Of a stretch of 64,000 nt of DNA, positions 55,092-64,000 are shown piece after piece. The position numbers and the translations under genes were made by a program. Origin of the DNA: Methylosinus sp. LW4. Its GTDB lineage: Bacteria; Pseudomonadota; Alphaproteobacteria; Rhizobiales; Beijerinckiaceae. The stretch lies in assembly GCF_000379125.1 (NCBI RefSeq), contig NZ_KB900627.1, positions 510,703 through 574,702 on the forward strand, given 5' to 3'. The stretch's first letter is position 1. Every line of letters starts with the position of its first letter. Under the pieces are notes generated by a model. It ran no database searches. It worked only from the letters and a program-made list of their open reading frames with translations, and was not told where the DNA came from.

Positions 55092-55896
55092 TGACGAAAA
55101 ATCGGCAGCTGCGTCCCCCTTCGATTTTGTGCCTCAGCTTGCTGATGTGTTGGTCGACGACATTCGTCTGCGGTAAAAAGTGGAATTTCCATACATCTCG
55201 GAGCAACATTTGCCGCGTCACCAGGCGGCCGGCGTTCGACATGAAATATTCGAGCAGCTGGAACTCGCGCGCCGACAGCTCGATCTTTTCCTCGCCCAGA
55301 TAAGCGGTGCGTCGCAACAAATCGAGCGTCAATGGGCCAACTTGCAGCTTGGTGGCGCAGCTCTGCAACGGTCTTCGCAGAAGCGCATCGACCCTCGCTC
55401 CAAGCTCCTCCAGACTGAATGGCTTGATCAAATAATCGTCCGCGCCGGCCTCGAGGCCGAGAACGCGCTCATCCACCGCGTCCAGCCCGCTGATAATCAG
55501 AACCGGAACATTGAAATTTTGTCGGCGCAGCTCCTGAACGATGCTAATTCCGAAGACTTCCGGCAAAATGCGATCGATGACGAGGATGTCGAAGCCTCCT
55601 TCGCCGACCTTGCAGAGCCCCTCGCTGCCGTTGCAGATATGAAGGACCTCATACTGTCGTTTCCCCAGAGCGTCGATGATCGCGCCCGCGAGCTGCTCGT
55701 CGTCTTCGACAAGCAGCACTTTGGCGCGCGGCGAAAAGCCTAGGTCCGAAACTTTATCGACGCTCAACGCTTTTCGTCCCTTTCCACGACCATCGGCGCT
55801 CGCGGAGCGTCCATCCATCGCGAATGGACGCCGCAACGGCGCTCTCCTCGACGCTGTCGGACGAGGAAGACCCGGCATTGCAGCTTCGACGTCCAT
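55051..55896 (-). CDS. OmpR/PhoB-type response regulator
   Basis: 281 residues as the longest frame. The receiver starts near residue 57 (KVLLVEDD, phosphorylation site in ILVIDRILPE, conserved K in YLIKPFS). A winged helix follows, with ELSAREFQLLEYFMSNAGRLVTRQMLLRDVW and VRGQGHIF. The usual LMLPDGDG after the aspartate is replaced by RILPEVFG. The extra N-terminus may not be translated; an ATG at 55818 is an alternative start. Coupled by overlap to the kinase. 55897-56187 is an AT-rich gap with no gene, probably its promoter. Confidence 0.92.
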   Translation of the reverse strand: MDVEAAMPGLPRPTASRRAPLRRPFAMDGRSASADGRGKGRKALSVDKVSDLGFSPRAKVLLVEDDEQLAGAIIDALGKRQYEVLHICNGSEGLCKVGEGGFDILVIDRILPEVFGISIVQELRRQNFNVPVLIISGLDAVDERVLGLEAGADDYLIKPFSLEELGARVDALLRRPLQSCATKLQVGPLTLDLLRRTAYLGEEKIELSAREFQLLEYFMSNAGRLVTRQMLLRDVWKFHFLPQTNVVDQHISKLRHKIEGGRSCRFFVNVRGQGHIFDHHG

Positions 55897-56187
55897 CTTT
55901 CAGCGCTAAAGATTATGATTTGTACCACCTGGAATGGCCGCGCACAAACCAAACAACGAATTGCAACCATGTCACTTCGTCGCGCGTTACGCGACGAATG
56001 GCGCCGTTGAAGCCAGGATATATATTCGATATGTCTGTGAACGATATTTTCAAAGATAATTGTCGGGCTCGTTTCTTCATGAAAGCTCATGTCATATGTA
56101 GATCGATGCATCGGCAGGTGGAGTTGCGCGTTCATTTTACGTATGAATCCCGAAGGTCCGTCGTACGGCTCGCTGCGAGCTCGTAGA

Positions 56188-56583
56188 TCACCGAGCGGCT
56201 CCATCGAAACAGCCGTCAGCTTCGTGAGTTGCACGCCAGAACGCCCTGTTGCCGGGCTGGCCGTCCGGCGACGGCGCTAGGCGAATGCAGCGACCCGCGT
56301 GAGCCCACCAGTCGTGCGGCTGGTCTTTGCGGTCGACTGGGCTCATGCCGTGCTCGGGCTGCCGCCAGTAGACGCAGGCTCCACAGTATAAGGTTACGAT
56401 CGACCCGTCGGCGTTCCATTCGCCACATGCATCGTTGTCGTGGGTGCGCGGCCAATGCGCAATCTCGTCGCTGCTGGCGCTCGCGCTCGGAGCCCGTCGG
56501 TGGCACGCTCCTCCGTCGCTGTCCGTGCGCCTCCAAAAGGTACAGCTGTTGCAGCGCTGCTGCGATCGTGACCGATCCGTCAC
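56188..56583 (-). CDS. small Cys-rich two-repeat protein at the end of the RND operon
   Basis: 131 residues in two similar halves. Each has CxxCxFW or CxxCxYW, a single Cys about 12-30 residues on before a Pro, then WPRTHDNDACGEW in the first and FWRATHEADGCFDG in the second. The pattern C-C...C...C per half suggests two four-cysteine metal sites. Small proteins with this C-x2-C-x-F/Y-W pattern are known in alphaproteobacteria but uncharacterised. The GTG start at 56583 overlaps the stop of the outer-membrane-factor gene (GTGA), so it is translated with the efflux operon. No signal peptide. Confidence 0.65.
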   Translation of the reverse strand: MTDRSRSQQRCNSCTFWRRTDSDGGACHRRAPSASASSDEIAHWPRTHDNDACGEWNADGSIVTLYCGACVYWRQPEHGMSPVDRKDQPHDWWAHAGRCIRLAPSPDGQPGNRAFWRATHEADGCFDGAAR

Positions 56584-58118
56584 AGCTGGCCTCCTATTCT
56601 CTCATTGTCGGACCGGGTGGCGATCAGCGAACTCTCGGGATGCAAAAGCTCGGCCGAGGACCAGCCGCCACCGAGCGAGAGCATCAGCGCAATCGCCGCC
56701 TGAAGCCTTTTCCCTTTGAGGGTCAGCAAAGCCTCTCGCGCGTCGAGAGCCGCTGTCTGAGCTGTGATCACATCGAGATAATTGGTGGCGCCGTCGCGAT
56801 AGAGGACGAGAGAGATGTCGAGCACCTTTTGCGTCGACGCAACCGCAGCGCTGATGCTTTTCTCTTGCTCGGCGAGCCAATGCAGATTCGAGAGGCTGTC
56901 TTCGACCTCCTGGAAAGCGCGCAGCACAGATCCGCGGTACTCGGCGACGGCATGAGCGTGACTAGCCTTCGACGCGTCGAGCTCGGCGATCCGCGCATCG
57001 CCGTCGAAGAGAGGCAGGGTGATCGCCGGGCCGACCGACCATAGGCTGTTTTTGAAATTGAGCAGGCTGAGGCCCGTGTCCTGTGTTCCGCCGGAAAGAT
57101 TAATGGTCAGCCGCGGGAAAAACGCGGCCGTGGCGACTCCGATCGTCGCATTTGCCGCCGCCACCCGTCTCTCGGCCGCCGCGACGTCGGGCCGGCGCTC
57201 GAGCAAGGTGAGCGGAGCGGCTCGCGGAACCGTCGGCTGAGCAATCGACCGAGACGAAGGCCGAATGGAGAGTGAAGAGGCTGCTCTGCCGAGAAGCGCC
57301 GCAATGGCGTGTTCATACATCGCCCGTCTCGCTTCGAGATCGGCTCTGCGCGCGCGCGCGACCTCGAGCTGAGCTCTTGCGCGGGGCTCATCGGAAGGGG
57401 CGCCGACATTTCCATTCACGAGCGTCCTGGTGAGATCAAGCGCCAACGCATAGCTCGCGACGACATGATTGTACAAGTCGATCTCGCTGTCAGTAGTCCG
57501 CAGCGCAACATAATCACGCGCGACTTCGGCCTGCAGGCCGAGGCGAGCCGATTCGACATCCGCCGCGCTCGCCTGGGTCTGCGCCTCTCGCGCCGCGATC
57601 GAATTCCTGACCCTGCCCCAGAGGTCGACCTCGTAACTCGATTGCAGGCCCAGCAAATTGTTTCCATAATGCGAGGGCTGATTGTATGGCCTGCCATCGA
57701 TCAACGCCTGCTCGAGCCCTTGGGCCGACGCCACGCGATTGGAATTTCGAAGTGGTCGATGCGCAGACTGCTTGTTCGAGGAATAGCTGTTGCCGAAATC
57801 GATCGTCGGCGTCAGCCCGGCCTCCGCCTGCGCCGCGAAAGCGCGCGACTGATCCAGCAAGGCGACAGATGCAGCCAGGCTCTGATTTCCGACATCGATT
57901 TGCTCCTCGAGCTCATTCAATGTTCGATCGTTCAAAGTGCGCCACCATGCTCCTCTCGATTGGTCGTCGCGCGGGCGCGCTTCGCTCCACGTCTTGTCCT
58001 CCTTGAACTTTGCAGGCGTTTCGACGACAGGAGGAGAATAGTCCGGCGCGAAGCTGCAGCCCGAGAGGCCGAGAGTCAGGAAGGACAGCATCGACAGCAA
58101 GCCAGAACGCGCCTTCAT
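56580..58118 (-). CDS. outer-membrane efflux factor, NodT/OprM-type lipoprotein
   Basis: 512 residues. Lipobox LTLGLSGC, mature start SFAPDYSPP, double outer-membrane-factor domain with LLERRPDVAAAERRVAAANA and a final LSLGGGW, then a 25-residue tail. It overlaps the adaptor gene upstream (58115-58118) and the Cys-rich gene downstream. Outer-membrane exit of the second RND pump. Confidence 0.92.
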   Translation of the reverse strand: MKARSGLLSMLSFLTLGLSGCSFAPDYSPPVVETPAKFKEDKTWSEARPRDDQSRGAWWRTLNDRTLNELEEQIDVGNQSLAASVALLDQSRAFAAQAEAGLTPTIDFGNSYSSNKQSAHRPLRNSNRVASAQGLEQALIDGRPYNQPSHYGNNLLGLQSSYEVDLWGRVRNSIAAREAQTQASAADVESARLGLQAEVARDYVALRTTDSEIDLYNHVVASYALALDLTRTLVNGNVGAPSDEPRARAQLEVARARRADLEARRAMYEHAIAALLGRAASSLSIRPSSRSIAQPTVPRAAPLTLLERRPDVAAAERRVAAANATIGVATAAFFPRLTINLSGGTQDTGLSLLNFKNSLWSVGPAITLPLFDGDARIAELDASKASHAHAVAEYRGSVLRAFQEVEDSLSNLHWLAEQEKSISAAVASTQKVLDISLVLYRDGATNYLDVITAQTAALDAREALLTLKGKRLQAAIALMLSLGGGWSSAELLHPESSLIATRSDNERIGGQL

Positions 58119-59341
58119 TTTCTCCGCTCTCCGCGGGCCGACGACCCTTCCTCGCCCTTGACCATCGACTGCGAAATCTCGACGACATCGCCGTCTCTCA
58201 GAAATTCGGACGGATAATCGATGATCTTGTCTGTCGCCTTCACCCCGGACGTCACCAGAACCTCGGTCCCCAGATCTCGATCCACGGAAATCTTTTCGAG
58301 AGAGACCGTGTTGTCCGCTCCGACCGTGGCGACTCGCAGCTCGTTGCGCCGAAACAGCAAAGCGGTCGCAGGAATCCGAATTACATTGGGGGCATCGGGA
58401 ATTTGAAAATGAACCTCGGTGAAAGAGCCGGGCAATAGCGCGCCGTCGCTATTGTCCATGAGCAGCTGAACGAGCAATGTCCGCGAGCTTCCCGCGATCG
58501 CTTCGGAAGTGGCGACCACAGAGGCGTTGAAATTCCGGTCGGGATATTGTGAGAGCTTCAATGTCGCCGTCATTCCTTGCTTGATCCGGTTCGCAAAGGA
58601 CTGCGGAACGCGCACATAGACGCGCATCTGATGAATGTCGGCGATATCGAAGAGTTCTATCGGATTTCCCGGACCGACCAGCACTCCGACGTCCACCTTT
58701 CGCGCCGTCACGATGCCGGTGAATGGGGCTGTGATCGAGGTGAAGCTTTTCAGCGCCTTCAGCCTATCCATATTTGCGCGGGCGGCCGCGACATCGGCCA
58801 ATCGCGTGTCGACTTCCCCGCCCTTTTCGTCGACGCTCTGCTGCGACACGGCCGAAGACGCCCGTAGCGCGGCCCATCGCTGCGACGTCAATTTGGCGAG
58901 CCTCGCCTGAGCCTCGGCCTTTCCCAGCTCGCTCTTTGCCTGCTCATATTGCTGATCCAGCTCTGGAGCGTCGATCGTCGCGAGAACAGCCTCCGCTTTC
59001 ACGCGTGCGCCGATGTCATATTTCCAGCTCTTCAAATAGCCGTTCACTCGCGCGCGAATTTGCGCTTCGTTGAATGCTTTGATCTCTCCGGGGAGAATCA
59101 GCGCTTCTCCGCCGCTCTCCGTCTTGATCGTCGCCAATTGTACCGTCGGAGCGGCCTGTCTCTGCGTCCATTCTGTCAACCGTGCTTCTTCACGCCAGCG
59201 CAACGCTATGCCGCATGCGCCCAACGTCACCGCCATCAGCGCCCCGAGCGTCGGCCACAGCATGCGGCGCCCCATGGTCAGCGGCGCAGTCCCGGAGACC
59301 TGCGTGGGCTGATCCGATATCCATATGGGCTCATTACTCAT
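58115..59341 (-). CDS. RND adaptor (membrane fusion protein)
   Basis: 408 residues. Membrane anchor (LWPTLGALMAVTLGACGIAL), lipoyl motif RARVNGYLKSWKYDIGARVKAEAVLATIDAPELDQQ, helical hairpin, then TAPFTGIVTARKVDVGVLV and a beta-barrel. The C-terminal tail is Arg/Glu-rich. Start at 59341 overlaps the RND gene stop by 8 bases. Partner of the RND pump upstream and the outer-membrane factor downstream. Confidence 0.92.
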   Translation of the reverse strand: MSNEPIWISDQPTQVSGTAPLTMGRRMLWPTLGALMAVTLGACGIALRWREEARLTEWTQRQAAPTVQLATIKTESGGEALILPGEIKAFNEAQIRARVNGYLKSWKYDIGARVKAEAVLATIDAPELDQQYEQAKSELGKAEAQARLAKLTSQRWAALRASSAVSQQSVDEKGGEVDTRLADVAAARANMDRLKALKSFTSITAPFTGIVTARKVDVGVLVGPGNPIELFDIADIHQMRVYVRVPQSFANRIKQGMTATLKLSQYPDRNFNASVVATSEAIAGSSRTLLVQLLMDNSDGALLPGSFTEVHFQIPDAPNVIRIPATALLFRRNELRVATVGADNTVSLEKISVDRDLGTEVLVTSGVKATDKIIDYPSEFLRDGDVVEISQSMVKGEEGSSARGERRK

Positions 59342-62300
59342 CGGAGGTCCTCGATCTGCGTGCTTCAGAGTGGATAAGCGAGAAAACGACAGGAACGAGG
59401 ACGAGCGTTGCGACGGTCGACCACATGAGTCCGCCGATCACGGCGCGTCCGAGGGGCGCATTTTGCTCGGCGCTGAGCGCCATCGGCGCCATGCCGATGA
59501 TCATCGCGAGCGATGTCATCAGAACCGGTCTGAAACGGGAAAAGCCGGCGTCCGCCGCCGCGGTCAGCGCCGCGGCCCCTTCCGCAATGCGGCCGCGGGC
59601 GAAGCTAACCACCAGAATACTATTCGCTGTCGCGACGCCCATGCACATGATCGCCCCGGTCAAGGCAGGAACAGACAGCGTCGTAAAGCTGAGGAACAGG
59701 ATCCAGACAATGCCCGCCAATGCCGTGGGAAGCGCGCACACTATGACGAAGGCGTCGAGCCAAGACTGAAAATTCACCACGATCAGAAGGTAGATGAGCA
59801 CGATTGCGAGAGCGAGCCCACTGTACAGCTGCGCATAGGTCATCGTCATGGCCGAGACTTGTCCACGCAGCGCAACGGTCGAACCGGCTGGACGCTGCGC
59901 CGCTGTCTCGTCCAGAATTTTCTGCACATCGTCGGCGACCGCCCCCAAATCGCGTCGATGAACGCTCGCATAGATATCGATCGCTTGCTGAACATTATAG
60001 TGCGAGACCACCGCCGCGCTCTGTCCACGAGAAATATCGGCGACGCCTTGTAGGATTTGTGGTCCTTTCGAGGACGACATCGGGGTCGTCCGCAACGCAT
60101 CCATGCTGTTCAGCCACATTTGCGGCGTCTGCGCCACGATAGGATAGGACACGCCATTCTTCGGGTTGAGCCAAAACGTCGGCGCGGTTTGCACGCTTCC
60201 TGCCAAATTCACCTGCAGAGTGACGGCGATATCGCGTTCTGTCAGCCCAACGTCGAGGGCGGCGGGCCGGTCTACGTCGACGTTGAGAGTCGGCGCGTTG
60301 AATGCTTGTTGAATGCGCGCATCGGCGACGGCCGGAACTGCGGCGATCTTGCGAAGCAGCTGTTCCGAATAGGCGCGATTGGCTTCGATATCGGGCCCGC
60401 TGACCTGCACATCGATCGGCGCCGGCAGGCCGAAGTTGAGAATCTGCGTCACAATGTCCGCCGGGAGAAAAGCGAAGGAGACGCCCGGAAAAAGTCGCGG
60501 AAGCCGTTCCCGAAGAAGCTCGAGATAATGTTCTGTTTCTTGCTCTCGGCCTTCGCGAAGCGTGATCATGACGTCCGCGTCTGCGGCGCCGATCGTTCCA
60601 GAATTGCCATACGCGAGATTGATGCCGCTGATCGGCAGGCCGACGTTGTCGACGATCGACTCGAGCGCTTTTGGCGGTATGAGCTGGCGGATCGCCCGCT
60701 CGACCCTGTCGCAGACCTTCGTAGTCTCTTCTATTCGAGCGCCGGTCGGCGCCCGAAGATGCAGCTTCAGCTGCCCGGCTTGAACTGTCGGAAAGAAATT
60801 GCGTCCGAGGACCGGGGTCAGAACGAAAGAGGAGAGGACAACCGCCATAAAAGCGGCGACGAAGGCGCCGGGTCGCAAGAGAGCGGAATCGAGAAATCGC
60901 TTGTATCGCGCTCGCGCCGATTCGAAACTTCGCTCGAAGGCATGCTGAATGCGCGCGAAGAGGTTGGTAGGCCGTGCGATCGGCTCGCGATCGTGAGCAG
61001 GAGTGGCGAGCAAGTAGTGAGCGAGAGTCGAGACGAGCGTGCGGGAAAGGATATAGGAAGCGAGCAGCGCGAAGAGAACGGCTTCTGCCATCGGCCGGAA
61101 AAGATAGCCGGCGACGCCGCCGAGACCGAACATGGGAAGAAACACGATGCAGATGCAAAGGAGAGAGATCGTGGCGGGAATGATGATCTGGCGCGCCCCG
61201 TCCATGATCGCGTCCTCGATCGCTTTGCCTTGCTCGAGATGCGCATTGATATTTTCGATAGTCACTGTGGCGTCATCGACGAGAATTCCGACGGCGAGCG
61301 CCAGTCCACCGAGCGTCATGACATTAATTGTCTCGCCGACGAGCGAAAGTGCGACGATAGAGGAGAGGATTGCGAGCGGAATCGACGTGATAATGATGAC
61401 CGTCGAACGCCAGCTGCCGAGAAACAGCATGATCATTAGTCCGGTCAGAACGGCCGCCATCAGCCCCTCGGTGATGACGCTCGAGACAGCGGAATTGACG
61501 AAGGTGGACTGATCGCCGACGGCGACGAGCTGGATTTCGGATGGCAGCCCTTCGCGAATTTTCGGCAGCAGGGAATTTACGCCATTGATGACATCCAATG
61601 TCGAAGCCGAGCCGGACTTTTGGATGGCCATGAGAACCGCCGCCCCGCCGTCGACGCGAACGACATTTGTCTGTGGCGGGCTTCCGTCATGGACAAATGC
61701 GACATCTCGTACGAAGATAATCGCGCCGTCGGCGGCCTTGATCGGTAGATCGTTGAGCTCATCGATTTGCCTCGGGGCGTCATTCAGCGACACGACATAT
61801 TCGTAGACGCCGATTTTCTGTGTGCCGACCGGCAATATCAAATTCTGGCGCGCTATTGCATCGACGACGTCTTGCGCCGAGAGACCGTAGGATTGCAGCT
61901 TGCGTGGATCGATATCCGCCTGAACCTGTCGCGCCTTTCCACCAAAGGGAGAGGGAACCGCGGCTCCGGCGACGGTTGCGAGCTGTGGCCGAATGAAGTT
62001 TTGCGCATAATCGAATAATTGCGTCTCGGACAGAGTTCGACTCGATAGTGCGAGCTGGAGGACCGGAACGCTGGAGGCATTGAATGTCAGCACGTAAGGC
62101 GGCGTAATGCCGGCCGGCAAAAACTTCAAAACGGTCTGTGACGCCGCCGTCACCTGTGAGAGGGCCGTGTCGATTCTCACCGTGGGCTGGAAGTAGATTT
62201 TGACGATGCCGTATCCCGCCAGAGACTGCGATTCGATGTGCTGGATATCGTTGACCTGCGCGCTCAACGCGCGCTCGTAGAAGTATATGATGCGACCGGA

Positions 62301-62537
62301 CATGTCCTCAGGCGGCAGTCCATTATAGGTCCACACGACGCTGATTACGGGAATGCCGATGTTCGGAAAAATGTCGGTCGGCGTAGATCTCCACGCCTTC
62401 ACGCCAAAAATCAGTATGAGAAGAGCCACGACGACGAATGTGTAAGGGCGTTGTAGGGCGACGCGAACGATACCGAGCATAGCGGCTTGCATACCGGGCG
62501 AAACTCCGACCTTGAGTCGTAATGTGGGCGGAGCCAT
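59334..62537 (-). CDS. RND efflux pump, divergent HAE-1/HME-like branch
   Basis: 1067 residues, with a leader before MLGIVRVALQRPYTFVV. RND features include WRSTPTDIFPNIGIPVISVVW, GILVDDATVTIENINAHLEQG in TM4 with a double Asp, and RNFFPTVQAGQ after TM7. The C-terminal half reads VATANSILVVSFARGR instead of the [12 protein letters not shown] of the MdtBC-like pumps. The short YTFVVVALLILIFGV start and the TM10-11 sequence place it in a different RND branch from the two at 6.7-13 kb. Start 62537 is the longest; internal ATGs 15 and 19 codons on are possible. First gene of the operon. Confidence 0.92.
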   Translation of the reverse strand: MAPPTLRLKVGVSPGMQAAMLGIVRVALQRPYTFVVVALLILIFGVKAWRSTPTDIFPNIGIPVISVVWTYNGLPPEDMSGRIIYFYERALSAQVNDIQHIESQSLAGYGIVKIYFQPTVRIDTALSQVTAASQTVLKFLPAGITPPYVLTFNASSVPVLQLALSSRTLSETQLFDYAQNFIRPQLATVAGAAVPSPFGGKARQVQADIDPRKLQSYGLSAQDVVDAIARQNLILPVGTQKIGVYEYVVSLNDAPRQIDELNDLPIKAADGAIIFVRDVAFVHDGSPPQTNVVRVDGGAAVLMAIQKSGSASTLDVINGVNSLLPKIREGLPSEIQLVAVGDQSTFVNSAVSSVITEGLMAAVLTGLMIMLFLGSWRSTVIIITSIPLAILSSIVALSLVGETINVMTLGGLALAVGILVDDATVTIENINAHLEQGKAIEDAIMDGARQIIIPATISLLCICIVFLPMFGLGGVAGYLFRPMAEAVLFALLASYILSRTLVSTLAHYLLATPAHDREPIARPTNLFARIQHAFERSFESARARYKRFLDSALLRPGAFVAAFMAVVLSSFVLTPVLGRNFFPTVQAGQLKLHLRAPTGARIEETTKVCDRVERAIRQLIPPKALESIVDNVGLPISGINLAYGNSGTIGAADADVMITLREGREQETEHYLELLRERLPRLFPGVSFAFLPADIVTQILNFGLPAPIDVQVSGPDIEANRAYSEQLLRKIAAVPAVADARIQQAFNAPTLNVDVDRPAALDVGLTERDIAVTLQVNLAGSVQTAPTFWLNPKNGVSYPIVAQTPQMWLNSMDALRTTPMSSSKGPQILQGVADISRGQSAAVVSHYNVQQAIDIYASVHRRDLGAVADDVQKILDETAAQRPAGSTVALRGQVSAMTMTYAQLYSGLALAIVLIYLLIVVNFQSWLDAFVIVCALPTALAGIVWILFLSFTTLSVPALTGAIMCMGVATANSILVVSFARGRIAEGAAALTAAADAGFSRFRPVLMTSLAMIIGMAPMALSAEQNAPLGRAVIGGLMWSTVATLVLVPVVFSLIHSEARRSRTSDE

Positions 62538-62706
62538 ACGCCCCTATGAGTGGTGGCCTTTGAGCGGCTTTTCGATTCATTCGCAACGCCAATTCGAGAT
62601 GCGTTTGCAAAAGGAAAAGCAGCTCTTCTCCCGCGGGGAATGTCGACTCAAAGCAGCCGGACAGCAAGCAATCTAATATAAAAAATAAATTAGAGTTCAG
62701 GCGATT

Positions 62707-62735
62707 GTCGGCAGGCGCCGACTAAATTTTTTTTT
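62707..62735 (+). terminator. Rho-independent terminator-like hairpin on the plus strand
   Basis: GTCGGC (62707-62712) pairs with GCCGAC (62717-62722) around a 4-base loop and is followed by TAAA and nine Ts. The structure is good, but no plus-strand gene ends here: it lies between the divergent RND operon and the TPR gene. It may end an unseen short transcript or act as an attenuator. The rest of 62538-63032 holds no gene I can support; 62660-62700 is AT-rich and may be the RND promoter. Confidence 0.5.
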
Positions 62736-63032
62736 AGTAACTCGTTGCGATGGGCGAGTGTTAGGTAAGCCTATGCCTGAACGTGAGCCGAATTGGGCCG
62801 GGCTCTGGCGCCCCAACGGTCGATCTGCAGCTGGGCCCGAACACTAGAGGCCGAGGCGGCGCTTGCCTGTCGATATGTCGGCCTCGAGAGCGAAGCTCTA
62901 ACGGCTGAGAAGACTTCCACCCGGCGAAGACGGGGCGGAACAGGATGGTAGGCCACGACTGTCTCGCTGCCAGGTGCCGCGGCCTCCGTCCGTCAGGGGC
63001 GAACTTCGCTTACAATGCCTGATGGGGTTATC

Positions 63033-64000
63033 ATGAAGTCCGATACACGCCCGACATTCGCTTATATGCCGAACCATTCGAACATGGATGCGGAAGCGCC
63101 CGCCGCGGCATCGAAGCGGAACAACGTCGAGAAGCCTTATGTCGGCGCCAAAAAGCTCATCGATCGGGCGGCGCGGGCTTTCGAGCGGCAAGACTATACC
63201 CGTTCGAAGGCTTTGCTTCTCGAGGCGCTCGGCGACGACGAGGCGACAAAGCCATCGAGCTATCGGGAGCAAGGCGACATTCTGCTACGTCTTGCGTTGA
63301 CGGAAGGCAAGCAAGGCAATTCACTGGAAAGCAGAGAGCTTCTCCGTCGCGCGCTCGCGATCTTCGAGGAGAACGCAGGGACGACCGAGGTCGAGACGGC
63401 CGAGCGCTTGGCTGAAGCGGCTATCGTAGCGCATGCGTTGAATGAGCGAGTCGATGCGAAGATCTATAGCGAACGCGCTTTGGCAATTTATAATGAGTTG
63501 CTGAACGAGCGACGACCGGAGGCGCTCGCCAGCCTCGACGGCTGTGTCGTTCTTCACCTTTTGTCGGGGAATCACAAAGAAGCGGCGGAGCTGCTCGAGC
63601 GCGCCTTGGCCTATCGCGAGCAGATCGCGAGCATGACGCGTAAAGATATAGTGGCGTTCCTCGATCAGTTCATAGATTTGTTCCTCATGCACGGCGGCGG
63701 CGGCGTGATCGAGCCGTTTTTGAGAAGATCGCTTTCAATCCGTGAGAGCATGCTGGGTCCCGAGCATCTGCAGACGCTGATGACGTTGAACAAGCTCGGC
63801 TCGGCGCTGTTCGAGAAAGGCGCTCACAAGGACGCTATGCTGATATTGGAGCGCGTCTATACGACCTGCGAAAAAACAATGGGGTCGGCGCATCCAGACA
63901 CGGCGACATCTTTGAGCAATATCGGTGATCTGTTGTGTGCGATGGATCATTTGGCGGAGGCGCAGCTCTGGTTCGAGCAAGCGATCGGCGTGCTCGAGAG
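63033..64000 (+). CDS. tetratricopeptide-repeat protein, 3' end outside the window
   Basis: An open frame from ATG 63033 (MKSDTRPTFAYMPN) to the window edge, at least 322 codons. From about residue 50 it is a helical-repeat protein of the kinesin-light-chain/TPR_12 kind, with units such as RRSLSIRESMLGPEHLQTLM, LGSALFEKGAHKDAMLILER and HPDTATSLSNIGDLLCAM. No signal peptide. The TPR array may be followed by an effector domain (for example CHAT) beyond the edge. Weak ribosome site GGGG upstream. A protein-binding scaffold; partners unknown. Confidence 0.8.
   Translation, partial: MKSDTRPTFAYMPNHSNMDAEAPAAASKRNNVEKPYVGAKKLIDRAARAFERQDYTRSKALLLEALGDDEATKPSSYREQGDILLRLALTEGKQGNSLESRELLRRALAIFEENAGTTEVETAERLAEAAIVAHALNERVDAKIYSERALAIYNELLNERRPEALASLDGCVVLHLLSGNHKEAAELLERALAYREQIASMTRKDIVAFLDQFIDLFLMHGGGGVIEPFLRRSLSIRESMLGPEHLQTLMTLNKLGSALFEKGAHKDAMLILERVYTTCEKTMGSAHPDTATSLSNIGDLLCAMDHLAEAQLWFEQAIGVLE

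Overview
The window is about 64 kb of GC-rich, gene-dense DNA. It most likely comes from an alphaproteobacterium, probably of the Hyphomicrobiales; I suspect a Methylocystaceae/Beijerinckiaceae-type methylotroph. The evidence is the codon use, the family mix (many TonB receptors, HAE-1 RND pumps), a GAAC-N7-GAAC LexA-type box at the left edge, and a cobalamin riboswitch fragment. Genus is not provable from this sequence. I saw no rRNA, tRNA or CRISPR array.

Layout. (1) 0.2-6.4 kb: a flavin-dependent oxidoreductase facing a complete TonB receptor/FecBCD-type uptake operon. (2) 6.7-16 kb: an MdtABC-like tripartite efflux operon (outer-membrane factor, adaptor, two RND pumps). (3) 16.4-26.5 kb: an insertion-sequence graveyard. 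It holds a broken two-component system, IS630, IS110, IS21 (istB), IS6, IS256 and IS5 debris, one nearly intact IS256-type element with a perfect target duplication, a phage-tail-like repeat protein, a sugar transferase and a GGDEF-EAL protein. (4) 26.5-31.4 kb: a serine hydrolase, a TonB receptor and a DUF2946-like protein.

(5) 31.6-40.3 kb is the most interesting part. Two divergent operons share one control region. The minus operon encodes a FecCD-type permease, its ATPase and a small gene interrupted by an in-frame TGA. The plus operon encodes a lone NifD-like protein without a NifK or NifH partner, then a TonB receptor, a periplasmic binding protein and a radical-SAM enzyme with a CX3CX2C motif. 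Together they make a full import route for a chelate or cofactor plus two redox/radical enzymes that could make or modify it. An AT-rich motif in this control region recurs upstream of the receptor in region 1, suggesting one regulon.

(6) 40.4-45.5 kb: a TauABC/NMT1-type importer with a DUF3604 (PHP-like) protein. (7) 45.6-52.8 kb: an RbbA/YhhJ-type ABC exporter with adaptor, outer-membrane factor and TetR regulator. (8) 52.8-53.7 kb: a decayed cobalamin locus (3' half of a B12 riboswitch cut by a REP-like palindrome, and a possible cobN fragment). (9) 53.7-62.5 kb: an OmpR/EnvZ-type pair, then a second RND efflux operon ending in a cysteine-rich two-repeat protein. (10) 63.0 kb to the end: a TPR protein that runs off the window.
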